Assembly (NCBI GenBank): GCA_019359275.1
Contig: JAHHHP010000018.1
Span: forward strand, 1-64,000
Source: Myxacorys chilensis ATA2-1-KO14
GTDB taxonomy: Bacteria > Cyanobacteriota > Cyanobacteriia > Leptolyngbyales > Leptolyngbyaceae
Reading direction: 5' to 3'
Length of the DNA stretch: 64,000 bases
Shown: piece by piece, positions 36,187 to 45,280 of the stretch
Position numbering within the stretch: position 1 is the stretch's first letter
How the letters are laid out: the number at the start of each line of letters is the position of its first letter
Program-made: the position numbers and the translations under genes
The notes under the pieces: generated by a model
Seen by the model: the letters and a program-made list of their open reading frames with translations, nothing else
What the model was told of the DNA's origin: nothing
Databases searched by the model: none

Positions 36187-36972
36187 ATGGAAACTTTTGC
36201 ATTTCTTGAAACTGCTGTCGCCCATGAAGATCCTTCTCCGGATCTCCAGGTGCGATCGCTAAAGGAACTAGGTTTAACGGTTCCAGCGGCAGCATCAGTT
36301 GGGCTTGCAGGTTTGCTTTTGGCGACCACACTTTTGGTGAGTGTCCCTAACGCAAATGCTCTTCCCGCTTCGGTGACTGTGACCTCATCAGGCTTGAATA
36401 TTCGGTCAGGTCCAGGAACAGGATATCCGGTCATCGGCGGATTAAGCAGTGGTCAGACGGTAGGCGTTAGCGACTATTCTGGCGGTTGGTATCGCATCAG
36501 CAGTGGTGGTTGGATCGCCTCAAACTATACTACCTATTCTGGTGGTAGCGGCGGCGGCGGCGGTGGAGCCCCAATCGACACCCGCGTCAGAGTTACCGGC
36601 AGCATTGTCAATGTCCGTAATGGTCCAGGAACAGGCTACGGACTCAATGGCAGACCGCTCTACTATGGTGAAGTCGTAAGAGTGGTTCGCTCTTCCGGCG
36701 GTTGGTATCAATTGCCGGATGGCGGTTGGTTCTCATCCTCCTATGCCACTAGTGCCGGCTCTAATCCAGGTACTGGTGGTGGCGGTACTCCGATCGATCG
36801 AGTTGTGACCGTTACGGGTAGTGTTGTCAACGTCCGCAATGGCCCAGGGACAGGTTATGCACTCAATGGCAGACCGCTCTACTACGGTGAGCGGGTACGT
36901 GTTGTGCAGTCTTCTGGCGGTTGGTATCAATTGACAGATGGCGGCTGGTTCTCAGGATCGTATGCCAACTAA
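36187..36972 (+). CDS. Tandem bacterial SH3 (SH3b) protein
   Basis: A 261-residue protein. A long polar leader (residues 1-35) precedes one hydrophobic segment at about 38-58 (SVGLAGLLLATTLLVSV, then NANA), either a signal or an anchor. Three SH3b domains follow: about 62-115 (LNIRSGPGTGYPVIGGL), 130-185 and 200-258 (both VNVRNGPGTGYxLNGRPLYY). Linkers are Gly/Ser-rich. SH3b domains bind peptidoglycan or cell surface polymers; no catalytic domain is present. Domains 2 and 3 are nearly identical at DNA level, indicating a recent duplication. Confidence 0.85.
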   Translation: METFAFLETAVAHEDPSPDLQVRSLKELGLTVPAAASVGLAGLLLATTLLVSVPNANALPASVTVTSSGLNIRSGPGTGYPVIGGLSSGQTVGVSDYSGGWYRISSGGWIASNYTTYSGGSGGGGGGAPIDTRVRVTGSIVNVRNGPGTGYGLNGRPLYYGEVVRVVRSSGGWYQLPDGGWFSSSYATSAGSNPGTGGGGTPIDRVVTVTGSVVNVRNGPGTGYALNGRPLYYGERVRVVQSSGGWYQLTDGGWFSGSYAN

Positions 36973-37008
36973 CTGAGCCGACTTCTTCAGAAAAACCTGC
37001 TACACCTG

Positions 37009-37037
37009 AGTCGCCTGTAGAAGTACTACAGGCGACT
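37009..37037 (+). terminator. Terminator after SH3-repeat gene
   Basis: AGTCGCCTGTAG at 37009-37020 pairs exactly with CTACAGGCGACT at 37026-37037 around a 5-nt loop. It is followed by TTACTTTTGG. It also separates this gene from the convergent orthocaspase gene. Confidence 0.78.
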
Positions 37038-37091
37038 TACTTTTGGCTCAACGCATGTGTTTAACGATGCACCTGTTCAGCATGTTCTATG

Positions 37092-39356
37092 TCATACCAT
37101 CACTTGATAGGTAAATCGGAATGTTGCCCAAGCATTGACATCTAATGCAAAAACGTCAGTCGCCCCAATCCACTGGGCACTGTTCGCGTCGCGAAGCTCC
37201 GAAGGAGCGCTGGCTTGATGCAAATCCTGTAGTACTGCTTGAGCGACCTCTAAAAAATTCGCGATCGGGTGGATCACACCACTACTAGAATCAGCCGCCA
37301 GTAACCGTTCAGTTCGCTCAAACGGAGTGCGGCTGCAAATCACATAAGTTTCTGCCAGTCCTGCCGGGTCGCCAACAATCCATTCGGAATTAGTCCCTAC
37401 AAGTGGAATCGTCATGCTTTCGTTGGGTGCAATGCAGTTCGGAGGACTGGGGGCGCTAGATGGAGATTGCAGGGCAACCACTTGAGGAGGATGCCCAACC
37501 CTAACTGCCGTTCCTCCGTTATCCAAGCCCAAAATCAGAACATAAATCGGTTGAGTACTCGTATTCTGAATGTGATACTGAACGCGGCTACCAACCGGAA
37601 TCGTGATCAGCTTTCCATCAGAAGGCGTAACAAGATTAGAATCAGCAGCAACGCGATCGGTCTGTTGTTGCACCAGCCATTTTTCGGGTGTTCCAAGTTG
37701 AGCTAACGTTGCCCGGACTCCTAGCTGTGAGGAGCTGTCATTCACCGTCAGACCCAGTAATTTAGCGCCTAGCAAGGTTTGCAGTTGGGGCGCTAAGCGA
37801 CGGACAGCAAATTTGACCGCTTCATCAGAATCACCAAGCGTCTTTGGAATCGCTTCTCGTCCTTGAGAAAAAAGCCCATAGCTGGAGGGCGAAATTGATC
37901 CCGCGATCGCATCGTTAGACAGAGACGCCACTTGAGTCGTCGTGCGAACGCTACCAAACAAATAATCTGCCGATTGCTCTCCAGCCGTGACGGCTGAAAT
38001 ATGAGATATGGCCGAAAAGGCACTGATTGCATCGACGCGCTCGATCCGTTTGAGGTTGGCATCAATAGCGATCGTGAGTCCCACCGATCGCGGCAACACG
38101 CGAATCGCTTCTTGGACTCGTTGCCCTAGGCTCAACGTTGCATCTTGCGTTGCTGGGGTTGCGACCGTCTTGGCTCGTGCCGTTAATCCATTCCGTTCAT
38201 ACACCTGTAGCAGGGGAAGAGGCTGCAATTCAGTCTCGGCTTCTTCAGCCGCTTCTACAGTGAACAAAGAATTGAGGCTGTACTGCTCAAGCACTTGTGG
38301 AGCTAATCCGCCTAGCCAGAGTTGGGCTGTTTTAGAGTCGTCGATCGCAACGATCACTCCATCTGCTGGAGGTTGAGATGGTGACAAGTTATAGGGCTTT
38401 AAGGGACTATTAGCGCTGAGCGCAGATCCAGAAGAACCACGATTCTTGCCGCTCAGCGTGATCTGTTGTTTTTGATCAACGCGCCTGCCAATCCGCTCAG
38501 CGGTTCGGCTCAGGTTAAGCCGTAGGCTTGAGTCTGGCAGAGCTTGCCACAGTTGTTGCGTAAGGGCGTAGGTAAAAAGTCCGGCATAAAACCCGTTCCA
38601 AGGCGCTTCGGTGGCAACTTGCTGATCTCCCGCCGCCGACAGAACGATGCCCGGCATTTGCCCGGAGCGGCGCTGAGTCCTGACTTGAGCGCGATCGAGA
38701 CCCAGGGTGTTGAGCAGCTTTTCTTGCAACAGATGCTCTGTTTGATCGATCTGAGCCACTTGATCGAATTCGCCTGGTGAGGCTAACGAGCGGATGTTCA
38801 AGTTGCCTTGCAAGGGATATCCAGGATAAAAGTAGCTCGTGTCTAAAACAGTGGTGACTTGATGCGTGGGCAGCGATCGCAGTAACAGGTACAGCGTGTC
38901 TTCTGGAATTGCATTTGTGATCAGCTCCTGGGATGGCTCATCAGCGGTGATCAGGGCAGACTGCACATCATCTGTCGTAGCGCCTAGCTTGAGCAGGGTA
39001 CCATAGCCGCTGAAATGAATCACGACAACATCATCGGGTTTCGCTTGATTGATCAGATGTTCGGTAAAGGCAGTTTCGATCTGCGATCGCGTTGCTTTCT
39101 CATCAGTCAGCGTGACAATATCGCTCGGCTGAAACCCAAATCGATAGGTTAGCAACTCTCGCTGCAATTCCACATCTGTAAGACTGCCGTTTAAGTTGCC
39201 ATTGCGGTAAGCATTAATTCCAATGAGTAGAGCAAGCTTGCGAGTCGTCGGCTGCGCTAGAGCTTGAGCGGTGTGACGGAAGCCAAGACCCAGTTGAGCC
39301 GTGCCCCAAGCTCCAATCAAAAGCCCTGTTTTCTGCAACAACGATCGTCGCTTCAT
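37092..39356 (-). CDS. Caspase-like (orthocaspase) protein lacking the catalytic dyad, YS type
   Basis: A 754-residue protein. The N-terminus MKRRSLLQKTGLLIG has a twin-arginine signal appearance, then a signal helix. The p20 caspase fold (about 38-260) has LALLIGINAYRNGNLNGSLTD and the strand VVVIHFSGYGTLL. Here the position of the catalytic His is Tyr118, and the Cys position in DxC is Ser164 (LDTSYFYPGY). Both catalytic residues are lost, as in 'YS' pseudo-orthocaspases reported from cyanobacteria. The C-terminal part (about 545-740) resembles DUF4384. ATG at 39356 is used; an in-frame GTG at 39368 exists. Non-proteolytic scaffold or regulatory role is inferred. Confidence 0.85.
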   Translation of the reverse strand: MKRRSLLQKTGLLIGAWGTAQLGLGFRHTAQALAQPTTRKLALLIGINAYRNGNLNGSLTDVELQRELLTYRFGFQPSDIVTLTDEKATRSQIETAFTEHLINQAKPDDVVVIHFSGYGTLLKLGATTDDVQSALITADEPSQELITNAIPEDTLYLLLRSLPTHQVTTVLDTSYFYPGYPLQGNLNIRSLASPGEFDQVAQIDQTEHLLQEKLLNTLGLDRAQVRTQRRSGQMPGIVLSAAGDQQVATEAPWNGFYAGLFTYALTQQLWQALPDSSLRLNLSRTAERIGRRVDQKQQITLSGKNRGSSGSALSANSPLKPYNLSPSQPPADGVIVAIDDSKTAQLWLGGLAPQVLEQYSLNSLFTVEAAEEAETELQPLPLLQVYERNGLTARAKTVATPATQDATLSLGQRVQEAIRVLPRSVGLTIAIDANLKRIERVDAISAFSAISHISAVTAGEQSADYLFGSVRTTTQVASLSNDAIAGSISPSSYGLFSQGREAIPKTLGDSDEAVKFAVRRLAPQLQTLLGAKLLGLTVNDSSSQLGVRATLAQLGTPEKWLVQQQTDRVAADSNLVTPSDGKLITIPVGSRVQYHIQNTSTQPIYVLILGLDNGGTAVRVGHPPQVVALQSPSSAPSPPNCIAPNESMTIPLVGTNSEWIVGDPAGLAETYVICSRTPFERTERLLAADSSSGVIHPIANFLEVAQAVLQDLHQASAPSELRDANSAQWIGATDVFALDVNAWATFRFTYQVMV
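37194..37211. repeat. Short palindromic element inside the pseudo-orthocaspase gene
   Basis: AAGCTCCGAAGGAGCGCT shares its core with the element at 14357-14374, with flanks exchanged. It lies in the 3' part of the gene, in a region without conserved motif. Confidence 0.5.
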
Positions 39357-39403
39357 CTTCTCAATCACCCTACGCCCATAGCTATCAGCGTAACAGGTAA
39401 AGA

Positions 39404-39453
39404 ATTCGTAATTCGTAATTTTGAAAAGATCTGCTTAACTACGAATTACGAAT
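39404..39453. repeat. AT-rich hairpin made of ATTCGTA heptamer repeats
   Basis: ATTCGTAATTCGT at 39404-39416 pairs exactly with ACGAATTACGAAT at 39441-39453 around a 24-nt loop. Both arms are tandem heptamers, a known cyanobacterial repeat style. It separates sat from the orthocaspase gene. Confidence 0.8.
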
Positions 39454-39461
39454 GACCTACA

Positions 39462-40625
39462 TTAGGCTTTCATGGCTTTTGCAAGCTCGGCAGCCACTTC
39501 AGGACGCGAAAACTCTGGCGGAGGTAATTCTCCCCGACGCAGCATTTCTCGCACTTTTGTTCCAGATAGATGAATGCGTTCTTCTGGTGTACTCGGACTC
39601 GTTTTTGTCGTCGCCATACCTTGAGTCCGGGTGCAGTAGAAGGCATGTTCAAACTTCATCGGCGTGATGCCTAGCGCTGCTGGATCGAACTGATCAAAAA
39701 TATATTGAGCGTCGTAAGTGCCATAGTAATCACCAACGCCAGCGTGATCACGACCGACAATAAAGTGAGTACAGCCATAATTCTTTCTTAAGAGAGCATG
39801 AAAGATGGCTTCGCGAGGTCCGGCATAGCGCATTGCCGCCGGATTAATGCCGAGAATCACCTGATTTTTTGGGAAATAATGCTCCAGCATAATTTCATAA
39901 CAGCGCATCCGAATGTCGGCAGCGATGTCATCTTCTTTTGTTGCGCCTACAAGCGGGTGCAGAAATAAACCGTTCACCGTTTCTAGCGCACACTTAATAA
40001 TGTATTCGTGAGCGCGGTGGATCGGATTGCGCGTCTGAAAGGCGACAACCGTTTTCCACCCTTTCTCTCGAAACATCTGCCGGGAGGCGGCTGGATCAAT
40101 TTGATAAGTAGGAAACAAAGGATGAGCATCCCGCTCTAGCAACCAAACATCACCTGCCAGATTCACATTTCCCTGACCGTATACCACTGCAACGCCCGGA
40201 TGCTTCTCTTCATCGGTGCGATAGACGTTAACGGCTTCGTGAGCTTTATCGTAAGTATATTTTTCCGTGAGCTGCAAAACGCCGATAAAGCGGCCTGTCA
40301 GGTCATCTAACCGGATCAAAGCACCTTCCTTTAGCGGTTCTGCAACGTCTTCGCTAACCGAAAGAGTGACAGGGATCGACCAAGGTAATCCATTGGCGAG
40401 GTGCATGTCAGTGACCACACGATCGTAGTCTGCTTTGCCCATGAATCCGGTGAGGGGACTAAAACCTCCGATCGCAATCAGTTGCAGATCAGACACAGCC
40501 CGTTCGTCAAGCTGCACTCTCGGCAAAAACTCTGCTTTAGAAAGAAACTCTTCACGCTGTTGCGGCGTTGCGATGCGATTAATCAGTTGACCCCCATGAG
40601 GGGCGATGCTATCGGGATGACTCAT
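39462..40625 (-). CDS. sat: Sulfate adenylyltransferase (ATP sulfurylase)
   Basis: A 387-residue enzyme that makes adenosine 5'-phosphosulfate from ATP and sulfate, the first activating step of sulfate assimilation. It is the single-chain (homomeric) type used by cyanobacteria. Signature regions are [16 protein letters not shown] (HxxH, about residues 190-205), [30 protein letters not shown] and [18 protein letters not shown] [10 protein letters not shown]. Start: ATG 40625 ([12 protein letters not shown]); an AAGGAGGAG Shine-Dalgarno lies about 25 bases upstream, so an earlier start near 40667 (TTG) cannot be excluded. Sulfate importers are elsewhere in the window. Confidence 0.95.
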   Translation of the reverse strand: MSHPDSIAPHGGQLINRIATPQQREEFLSKAEFLPRVQLDERAVSDLQLIAIGGFSPLTGFMGKADYDRVVTDMHLANGLPWSIPVTLSVSEDVAEPLKEGALIRLDDLTGRFIGVLQLTEKYTYDKAHEAVNVYRTDEEKHPGVAVVYGQGNVNLAGDVWLLERDAHPLFPTYQIDPAASRQMFREKGWKTVVAFQTRNPIHRAHEYIIKCALETVNGLFLHPLVGATKEDDIAADIRMRCYEIMLEHYFPKNQVILGINPAAMRYAGPREAIFHALLRKNYGCTHFIVGRDHAGVGDYYGTYDAQYIFDQFDPAALGITPMKFEHAFYCTRTQGMATTKTSPSTPEERIHLSGTKVREMLRRGELPPPEFSRPEVAAELAKAMKA

Positions 40626-40768
40626 AAGTTCCAGCCAGTAAGGGTTAAGCTCCTCCTTCTCTATCAAGAAAGGGGTCTTTATTGAGAGTAGCAGGATGTG
40701 ATGCAGTTTAGAATGCCTGTTTTAGGTCAGCGCGGGGACAAGGCAGGGAAAGGAACCTGGCGTTAGTT

Positions 40769-41245
40769 TTAGGTGTTGCTGAAGAAGAGCGGCAAGCCAT
40801 CTGCGATCGGGTCTTTTACATCTTCACCCTGGATCTGTGCCCAAAATTTGCTCAGGAAATGAATCTGCCGCAATCCGACAACCAAATTTAATCCTGGAAC
40901 AAACATCCACCACACAATCAGCGGTTCTTTCAATCCAGCTTGTCGATGCAACGTATTGACTGTGCGATACAAGCGGAACTGCACGATATAGATCCAAACA
41001 ATGCCAAGCAGCGAAGCCCAAGCGAACCCTGTTGGCACATCGGGATCAAACCTCGCCAGTGCTAAGGGAATGGTGACTCCTAAGACAAACGGCATTAAAC
41101 ACAGCGTTCCTGACCACCCGTAGCCGTTGTAGTGTCGCAACTCTTCTTGAATTGCCCACTTGTAATATCCGTAATACAGTAACCCCGTAACACCAGACAG
41201 CAGAATTACAAGCCAAAGGGGGCGCGGTTTACCAGCGTGCGACAT
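40769..41245 (-). CDS. Hypothetical integral membrane protein
   Basis: A 158-residue protein with about four hydrophobic segments (PLWLVILLSGVTGLLYYGYY, LCLMPFVLGVTIPLALA, FAWASLLGIVWIYIVQFRLY, LIVWWMFVPGLNLVVGL). The layout resembles DUF4234-type membrane proteins but I cannot confirm it. No motifs suggest function. ATG at 41245 is favoured over a TTG at 41260. It is transcribed in the same direction as sat, 144 bp upstream. Confidence 0.7.
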   Translation of the reverse strand: MSHAGKPRPLWLVILLSGVTGLLYYGYYKWAIQEELRHYNGYGWSGTLCLMPFVLGVTIPLALARFDPDVPTGFAWASLLGIVWIYIVQFRLYRTVNTLHRQAGLKEPLIVWWMFVPGLNLVVGLRQIHFLSKFWAQIQGEDVKDPIADGLPLFFSNT

Positions 41246-41485
41246 GAAGGATAAGGACAAAAAAACGATTGCTTCTTAACCAATCTTAATACAGAAACGT
41301 TCCGCCTATTTTTAGAGTCAGTCAAATTCAGAGTCAGTGAAAGCACGGGCGATCGCTCCAGATCCGTACTTTAGCTATGGCACTCAGTTTTTGATGCGAC
41401 CCCTTGCGGGTAACTCGAAGAGATCGCCGTGATAGCGGATGTAGCAAATAATCCTCCTGCTCGACGCTTCCGCTTCAGTCCTTCC

Positions 41486-42061
41486 TCATCTCCCCATCTG
41501 CCGCTTCATTTGTTCAATCTCTTCCTGCGTTTCCCACGTTCTGAACCTCTGCTCTAGCGGATCGCTTGCATCACGAAACGCATTTGTACTTTGATTCCAT
41601 CCCGTCGTTGATGCCCAACGTTGTTCGGCTTGCGTTGCTCGTGCCGTTTGAACTTGCGCGAGTTCTTCCTTTACTTCCTGTCGGCGCACCTGAATCTTCG
41701 GCAAAAGCTCTTCGGTTTGTTTGATGCGATCGCGCAGAACTTCCATCTGTCCCCACTTCTGGTTGCCTTCTCGCAAAAGGGACGCTTCATGCGCTTGAGC
41801 AGGCTCGGCAAGATCCGTCCGACCTGCGGCTTTTGCTTTCTCAATTCGGACATGCCAACGCTGAATCTCTTGAGCGGTTGTGAGAATTTCGCTCTCAACT
41901 TGCTTTTCGCGCGATCGCAAGTCTGAGATCAACCGCCTTGTTTCTAACTCTTGCTCTCGGAGCTTCTCATCCAATGCTTGCAGTTCGAGATGAGGATTGT
42001 TTTTGAGAAATTCATCCAGTCGACTTTCTAGAAACCGACCGAGATCATCAAACAGACCCAT
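41486..42061 (-). CDS. Coiled-coil cytoplasmic protein (PspA/TIGR04376-like)
   Basis: A 191-residue protein that is almost wholly helical. The start MGLFDDLGRFLESRLDEFLK is an amphipathic helix of the type found in PspA/IM30-like membrane-associated proteins. Long coiled-coil stretches follow (about residues 25-85 and 95-150), and the tail is a polar linker ending EEIEQMKRQM. I recall a similar cyanobacterial family named TIGR04376; its role is uncertain. No signal or membrane span. ATG at 42061. Confidence 0.75.
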   Translation of the reverse strand: MGLFDDLGRFLESRLDEFLKNNPHLELQALDEKLREQELETRRLISDLRSREKQVESEILTTAQEIQRWHVRIEKAKAAGRTDLAEPAQAHEASLLREGNQKWGQMEVLRDRIKQTEELLPKIQVRRQEVKEELAQVQTARATQAEQRWASTTGWNQSTNAFRDASDPLEQRFRTWETQEEIEQMKRQMGR

Positions 42062-42162
42062 AGTGAAACTCCGATACTAGCGATTAACCTCAAGAGTAAA
42101 GCGATGGAGTACGGTCTGATCACCATCAAGCACTCTCCACTTACTCTCACCTAATCGCTATT

Positions 42163-43308
42163 CTAGAATTTTTGCCCGGTTGAGAACGTTCGGAGTTCCC
42201 CATTGCGCCTCAGCACAATGCTACTTCCTGAAATCTCAACAATACTCCAGCCGCTAGAGCCAATGGTTTCCCCTGTATAATATCGCTGAGTCACGCCATT
42301 GGTATCGACTAACGCCGCCGACTGACTCGGATCAGTCGCAATCACCAAGCCCCGAATGGTGCGTTGCAACTCAGGCGCAGCTTGAGCGGCTCGCGTTGGG
42401 GAAGCTGTCGGCGGCTGAATCACGACTTGCGGACGGTTAACCGCAGGATACATTCGCTCTAAAACACCAGAGAGCCGTGCCAAAAGTTGATTTAGCTCCT
42501 GACGTGCCGGATCGTTGACTGTAACGGAGGCTGGAGCAGTCGGGGGAGCCGGAGGAACAAAGGGAACAGAGGGAACATTAACCACGACTGGCACTTTTGG
42601 CAGCAAGGTCGAAGACTTGACGCTGCTGACTGGAACAGTCGCAAGACTGGTTTTGTAAGGAGTTGTGGCGATTCCTACGGAGTTGCGCTCTGCGCTAATC
42701 GCGCCCGATTTTCCACTCGCTACTTTCCGATCGATAGCGTTGAGCGATCGCTGCACATAGTCCGAGAACTGCTGATTGAGTTCAACGGGCGGTGCTTTTG
42801 CCATTGCCGCTGGGGTCACTACTTGAGGTTCTTGAGCGATCGCTCTGAAAAATCGACTCGCCACGCCTCGTTGACTGAGCCACACTGCTGCCGCCGCGAT
42901 CGCAGAGGCACACAGCGCTACGACTAGAGCTTTTTGAAGTACACTACTGAGCCGAGATGGAGACGGCTTAGCGTTGATTAATTCATCAAGCTCTGGAACC
43001 GCTAAACTGTCTTCTTTGATATAAGTATTCCACTGGGGCGCTTTTGGCTGTGGAACAATGTCTGAAAATTGTGGAGTCGGACTGAACTCAATGGGCTGTC
43101 GTTTAGCCGTTGCAATAGGTTTGAGAGGGGGTGGTGGTAGACTCCCATCTAGCAATCGTTCAACATCATCAAATAGGTCATCCATCAGCCGATCAGCAAA
43201 TGAGTCAACCCGAGGTGGTTCTGGTGTTGCAACGGCTTGAAGAGCCTTCCCAGAAGCATCTTGGGACGGGTCAAGAAGAGCCTTATTACCGCTGATGTCT
43301 TGAGGCAT
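42163..43308 (-). CDS. Single-pass membrane protein with PilP/GspC-like C-terminus
   Basis: A 381-residue protein. The N-terminal 120 residues are polar and Pro/Asp-rich (cytoplasmic), followed by one membrane helix at about 125-145 (LVVALCASAIAAAAVWL). After that comes a long Ala/Pro/Val-rich linker. The last 70 residues (RTIRGLVIATDPSQSAALVD, then RYYTGETIGSSGWSIVEISG and IVLRRNGELRTFSTG) resemble the small beta domain of PilP or GspC, which links inner-membrane secretion parts to secretins. This is inference. No other pilus or type II genes are next to it. ATG at 43308. Confidence 0.7.
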   Translation of the reverse strand: MPQDISGNKALLDPSQDASGKALQAVATPEPPRVDSFADRLMDDLFDDVERLLDGSLPPPPLKPIATAKRQPIEFSPTPQFSDIVPQPKAPQWNTYIKEDSLAVPELDELINAKPSPSRLSSVLQKALVVALCASAIAAAAVWLSQRGVASRFFRAIAQEPQVVTPAAMAKAPPVELNQQFSDYVQRSLNAIDRKVASGKSGAISAERNSVGIATTPYKTSLATVPVSSVKSSTLLPKVPVVVNVPSVPFVPPAPPTAPASVTVNDPARQELNQLLARLSGVLERMYPAVNRPQVVIQPPTASPTRAAQAAPELQRTIRGLVIATDPSQSAALVDTNGVTQRYYTGETIGSSGWSIVEISGSSIVLRRNGELRTFSTGQKF

Positions 43309-43549
43309 GGCTTTGGTGTGAATGACAAATCAAAGGAACAGAAAATGCAAAGAACACTCTGAGTCGGTCGCCAAGATTCTGCAAAATTTGGCAACCTCAT
43401 TTGTGCGCCTACCTCATCTCTCAAGCCTCCGTCAGCACAAGTCCAAACGGTAAGCTCTACGCGTAGTTGAGGGCGCATGTTTGCGATTATACTCGTCGAA
43501 TTTGAAATGGGATCAGCTTACGGAGGGCAAATCCAGAAGTCTAGTAGAT

Positions 43550-43846
43550 CTACTGCTCTTGCGCTAAATTCTTGCTCAGGATGTCGATCGCTTGATCAGC
43601 CGTAATGAGTCGCTTCAAAACGACTTGCCCGATCGCCGCCATCTCTGTTTCTGACTTCGGTTTAACCTCTACCATCAGTACGGCGTCTTCAACACGGTAA
43701 AGCCAAAGCTTTTCGCCATTTTCCCAAATGCAAACGGTCATCTGCTCAATTTGGGGTCTGCGTCGCCAGGACAGGTCGTTCCACAAACCGCCGAGTTCCC
43801 AAACGCGACCTACTACCCACCCATTAGTTAGAAAGAAGTATTTCAC
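43550..43846 (-). CDS. Small conserved hypothetical protein
   Basis: A 98-residue soluble protein. It starts with GTG (43846) and has a W-rich beta-like N-terminus (MKYFFLTNGWVVGRVWELGG) and a helical end (AIGQVVLKRLITADQAIDIL). The family is not recognised, but composition is typical of a real gene and no alternative frame competes. No Shine-Dalgarno is obvious. Confidence 0.6.
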   Translation of the reverse strand: MKYFFLTNGWVVGRVWELGGLWNDLSWRRRPQIEQMTVCIWENGEKLWLYRVEDAVLMVEVKPKSETEMAAIGQVVLKRLITADQAIDILSKNLAQEQ

Positions 43847-43967
43847 AGGAATGTTTGCCTGCTAGAGTCAGCATTTGCTGTTTAACCAGTTGCTGTTTAA
43901 CATAGCGTGAAAGTTTGACACGCTAGTTAGAACAAAGTAAATCTTGTTCGTTTTATCACCTAGACGT

Positions 43968-43999
43968 AAAAAACAGGGACATTCCATAGAACATCCCTG
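43968..43999 (-). terminator. Rho-independent terminator of the secreted hypothetical at 44036
   Basis: Read on the minus strand, CAGGGA and TCCCTG close a 14-nt loop and are followed by TTTTTT. It is 37 bp past the stop of the 44036-44563 gene. Confidence 0.82.
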
Positions 44000-44035
44000 C
44001 CAAAGTAAACCTTTTTTTATATGTCTTTTATCGAA

Positions 44036-44563
44036 CTACTTCCAAACGCGGTTTTGATGATCGGCTTTGCACGTGTTGAGAATGCGGCGATCGGTGTCAC
44101 TAATCCGGGAAATTTGATGAAACCCTTCGAGTCCAATGGGAGAAAGAACCGGATTGTTAAGCGATGCGACAGAGGCGTTGCGCTCGATTGCGATCGCGTA
44201 GGGATTTTCAGTCTTCTCATATGAGTTGACTACCGTTAGCGCGACTTTATTAGATTGCACTGAGCCATAGGTACAATCGAACGACGATCGAGGCATATAA
44301 AGCCCGCCGATCAATTTGCCTTGCTTGACCTCAAATACAAAGTACGACTTGCCAACCTGCTCAGGCTGCGAAGACTGTCCGTAGAGATAGACTCCATTAG
44401 GAAGCGTTGCGGTTGCTGCTGCAATCTGAGGTTTGCGAAGCGGCACAGCTTGGGATGGAATACTCGTTGCGAGTAATCCAGTTGCAACAGATAGCCCAGT
44501 CAAAAGGCGAGCGGCTGTCTTAAAAGGATTAAAAAATGTGCTGCTTAGCAGTGTCGTTTTCAT
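44036..44563 (-). CDS. Secreted hypothetical protein
   Basis: A 175-residue protein with a signal peptide (about residues 1-40, SVATGLLATSIPSQA). The mature region contains GVYLYGQSSQPEQVGKSYFV and GKLIGGLYMPRSSFDCTYG, with two Cys residues, pointing to an exported, disulfide-bonded small domain. The family is not recognised. ATG at 44563 is clear. It is monocistronic, with a strong terminator behind it. Confidence 0.72.
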   Translation of the reverse strand: MKTTLLSSTFFNPFKTAARLLTGLSVATGLLATSIPSQAVPLRKPQIAAATATLPNGVYLYGQSSQPEQVGKSYFVFEVKQGKLIGGLYMPRSSFDCTYGSVQSNKVALTVVNSYEKTENPYAIAIERNASVASLNNPVLSPIGLEGFHQISRISDTDRRILNTCKADHQNRVWK

Positions 44564-45280
44564 TACAAATGCTCTCTTAAAAAATATACAGTCAAAAAAG
44601 TTTCACTATATCTACCCTGATGATTACAGGCGATTAGTGAATAGATTAGGGGTTAGTGCAGGTATCACTACTCTTCCTATAGGTGGGATTTCGGAAAGAA
44701 ATTGAAATCTAAGAGTTATATTTTTTCTTAGTACTTCGGGTGTGGCGGAAGAGCGAACAGAGGTTTAGAAATCGATAGAATTGTGTACATACGACTAATG
44801 ACTCAATAAGAAGATTTACCTTCTTTGAGCAGCAGTCAATGCCATATCGCTATCAAATCATTTGTGTAGAGCTTACACAACCGACCATCGTGACAGTCTG
44901 TGTTTTGACCCCTTATAGAAGTGCTTTCAAAACGCTTTAGAAAATGCTGAAGCTATCTATGGTTGATAGTTAGCGGGCAATCAGAATCTGGCTTCTTCAA
45001 TTCAGATTATCACAACCCACAGAGCGAGAAAGTTCCCCTCCAAGAAAGGGGCGCATAACTTAACATCTATTTTCTAGTTATTCAAAAATAAAAGTTCAAG
45101 AAGCGATTGAGGTCTACTTACGGCAGGTTGAAAAACACTTCTGAAGAAACGCTCCAGTTTGTTCAAGATGGCACTGTAACTTCTAGACTACTCTTAGTTA
45201 AATAAGTAACAACTAGCTTAAAAAAATCCTCACCCCTTTGAAGTAGAAGGGTGAGGATAGAAGACAGAATCTAAACGAGT
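44564..45280. other. 0.7-kb intergenic region with a possible decayed small gene
   Basis: No intact gene. A 33-codon frame at 44839 (MPYRYQIICVELTQPT...) and a separate in-frame stretch ending at 45204 (KNTSEETLQFVQDGTVTSRL) look more protein-like than random sequence, but they do not connect. The sigma factor terminator (45220-45257) closes the right end. Otherwise it is AT-rich and without recognised signals. Confidence 0.4.
45220..45257 (-). terminator. Terminator of the sigma factor gene
   Basis: TCCTCACCC (45227-45235) pairs with GGGTGAGGA (45249-45257). On the minus strand it is followed by a run of seven T. It lies 24 bp beyond the stop codon. Confidence 0.9.
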
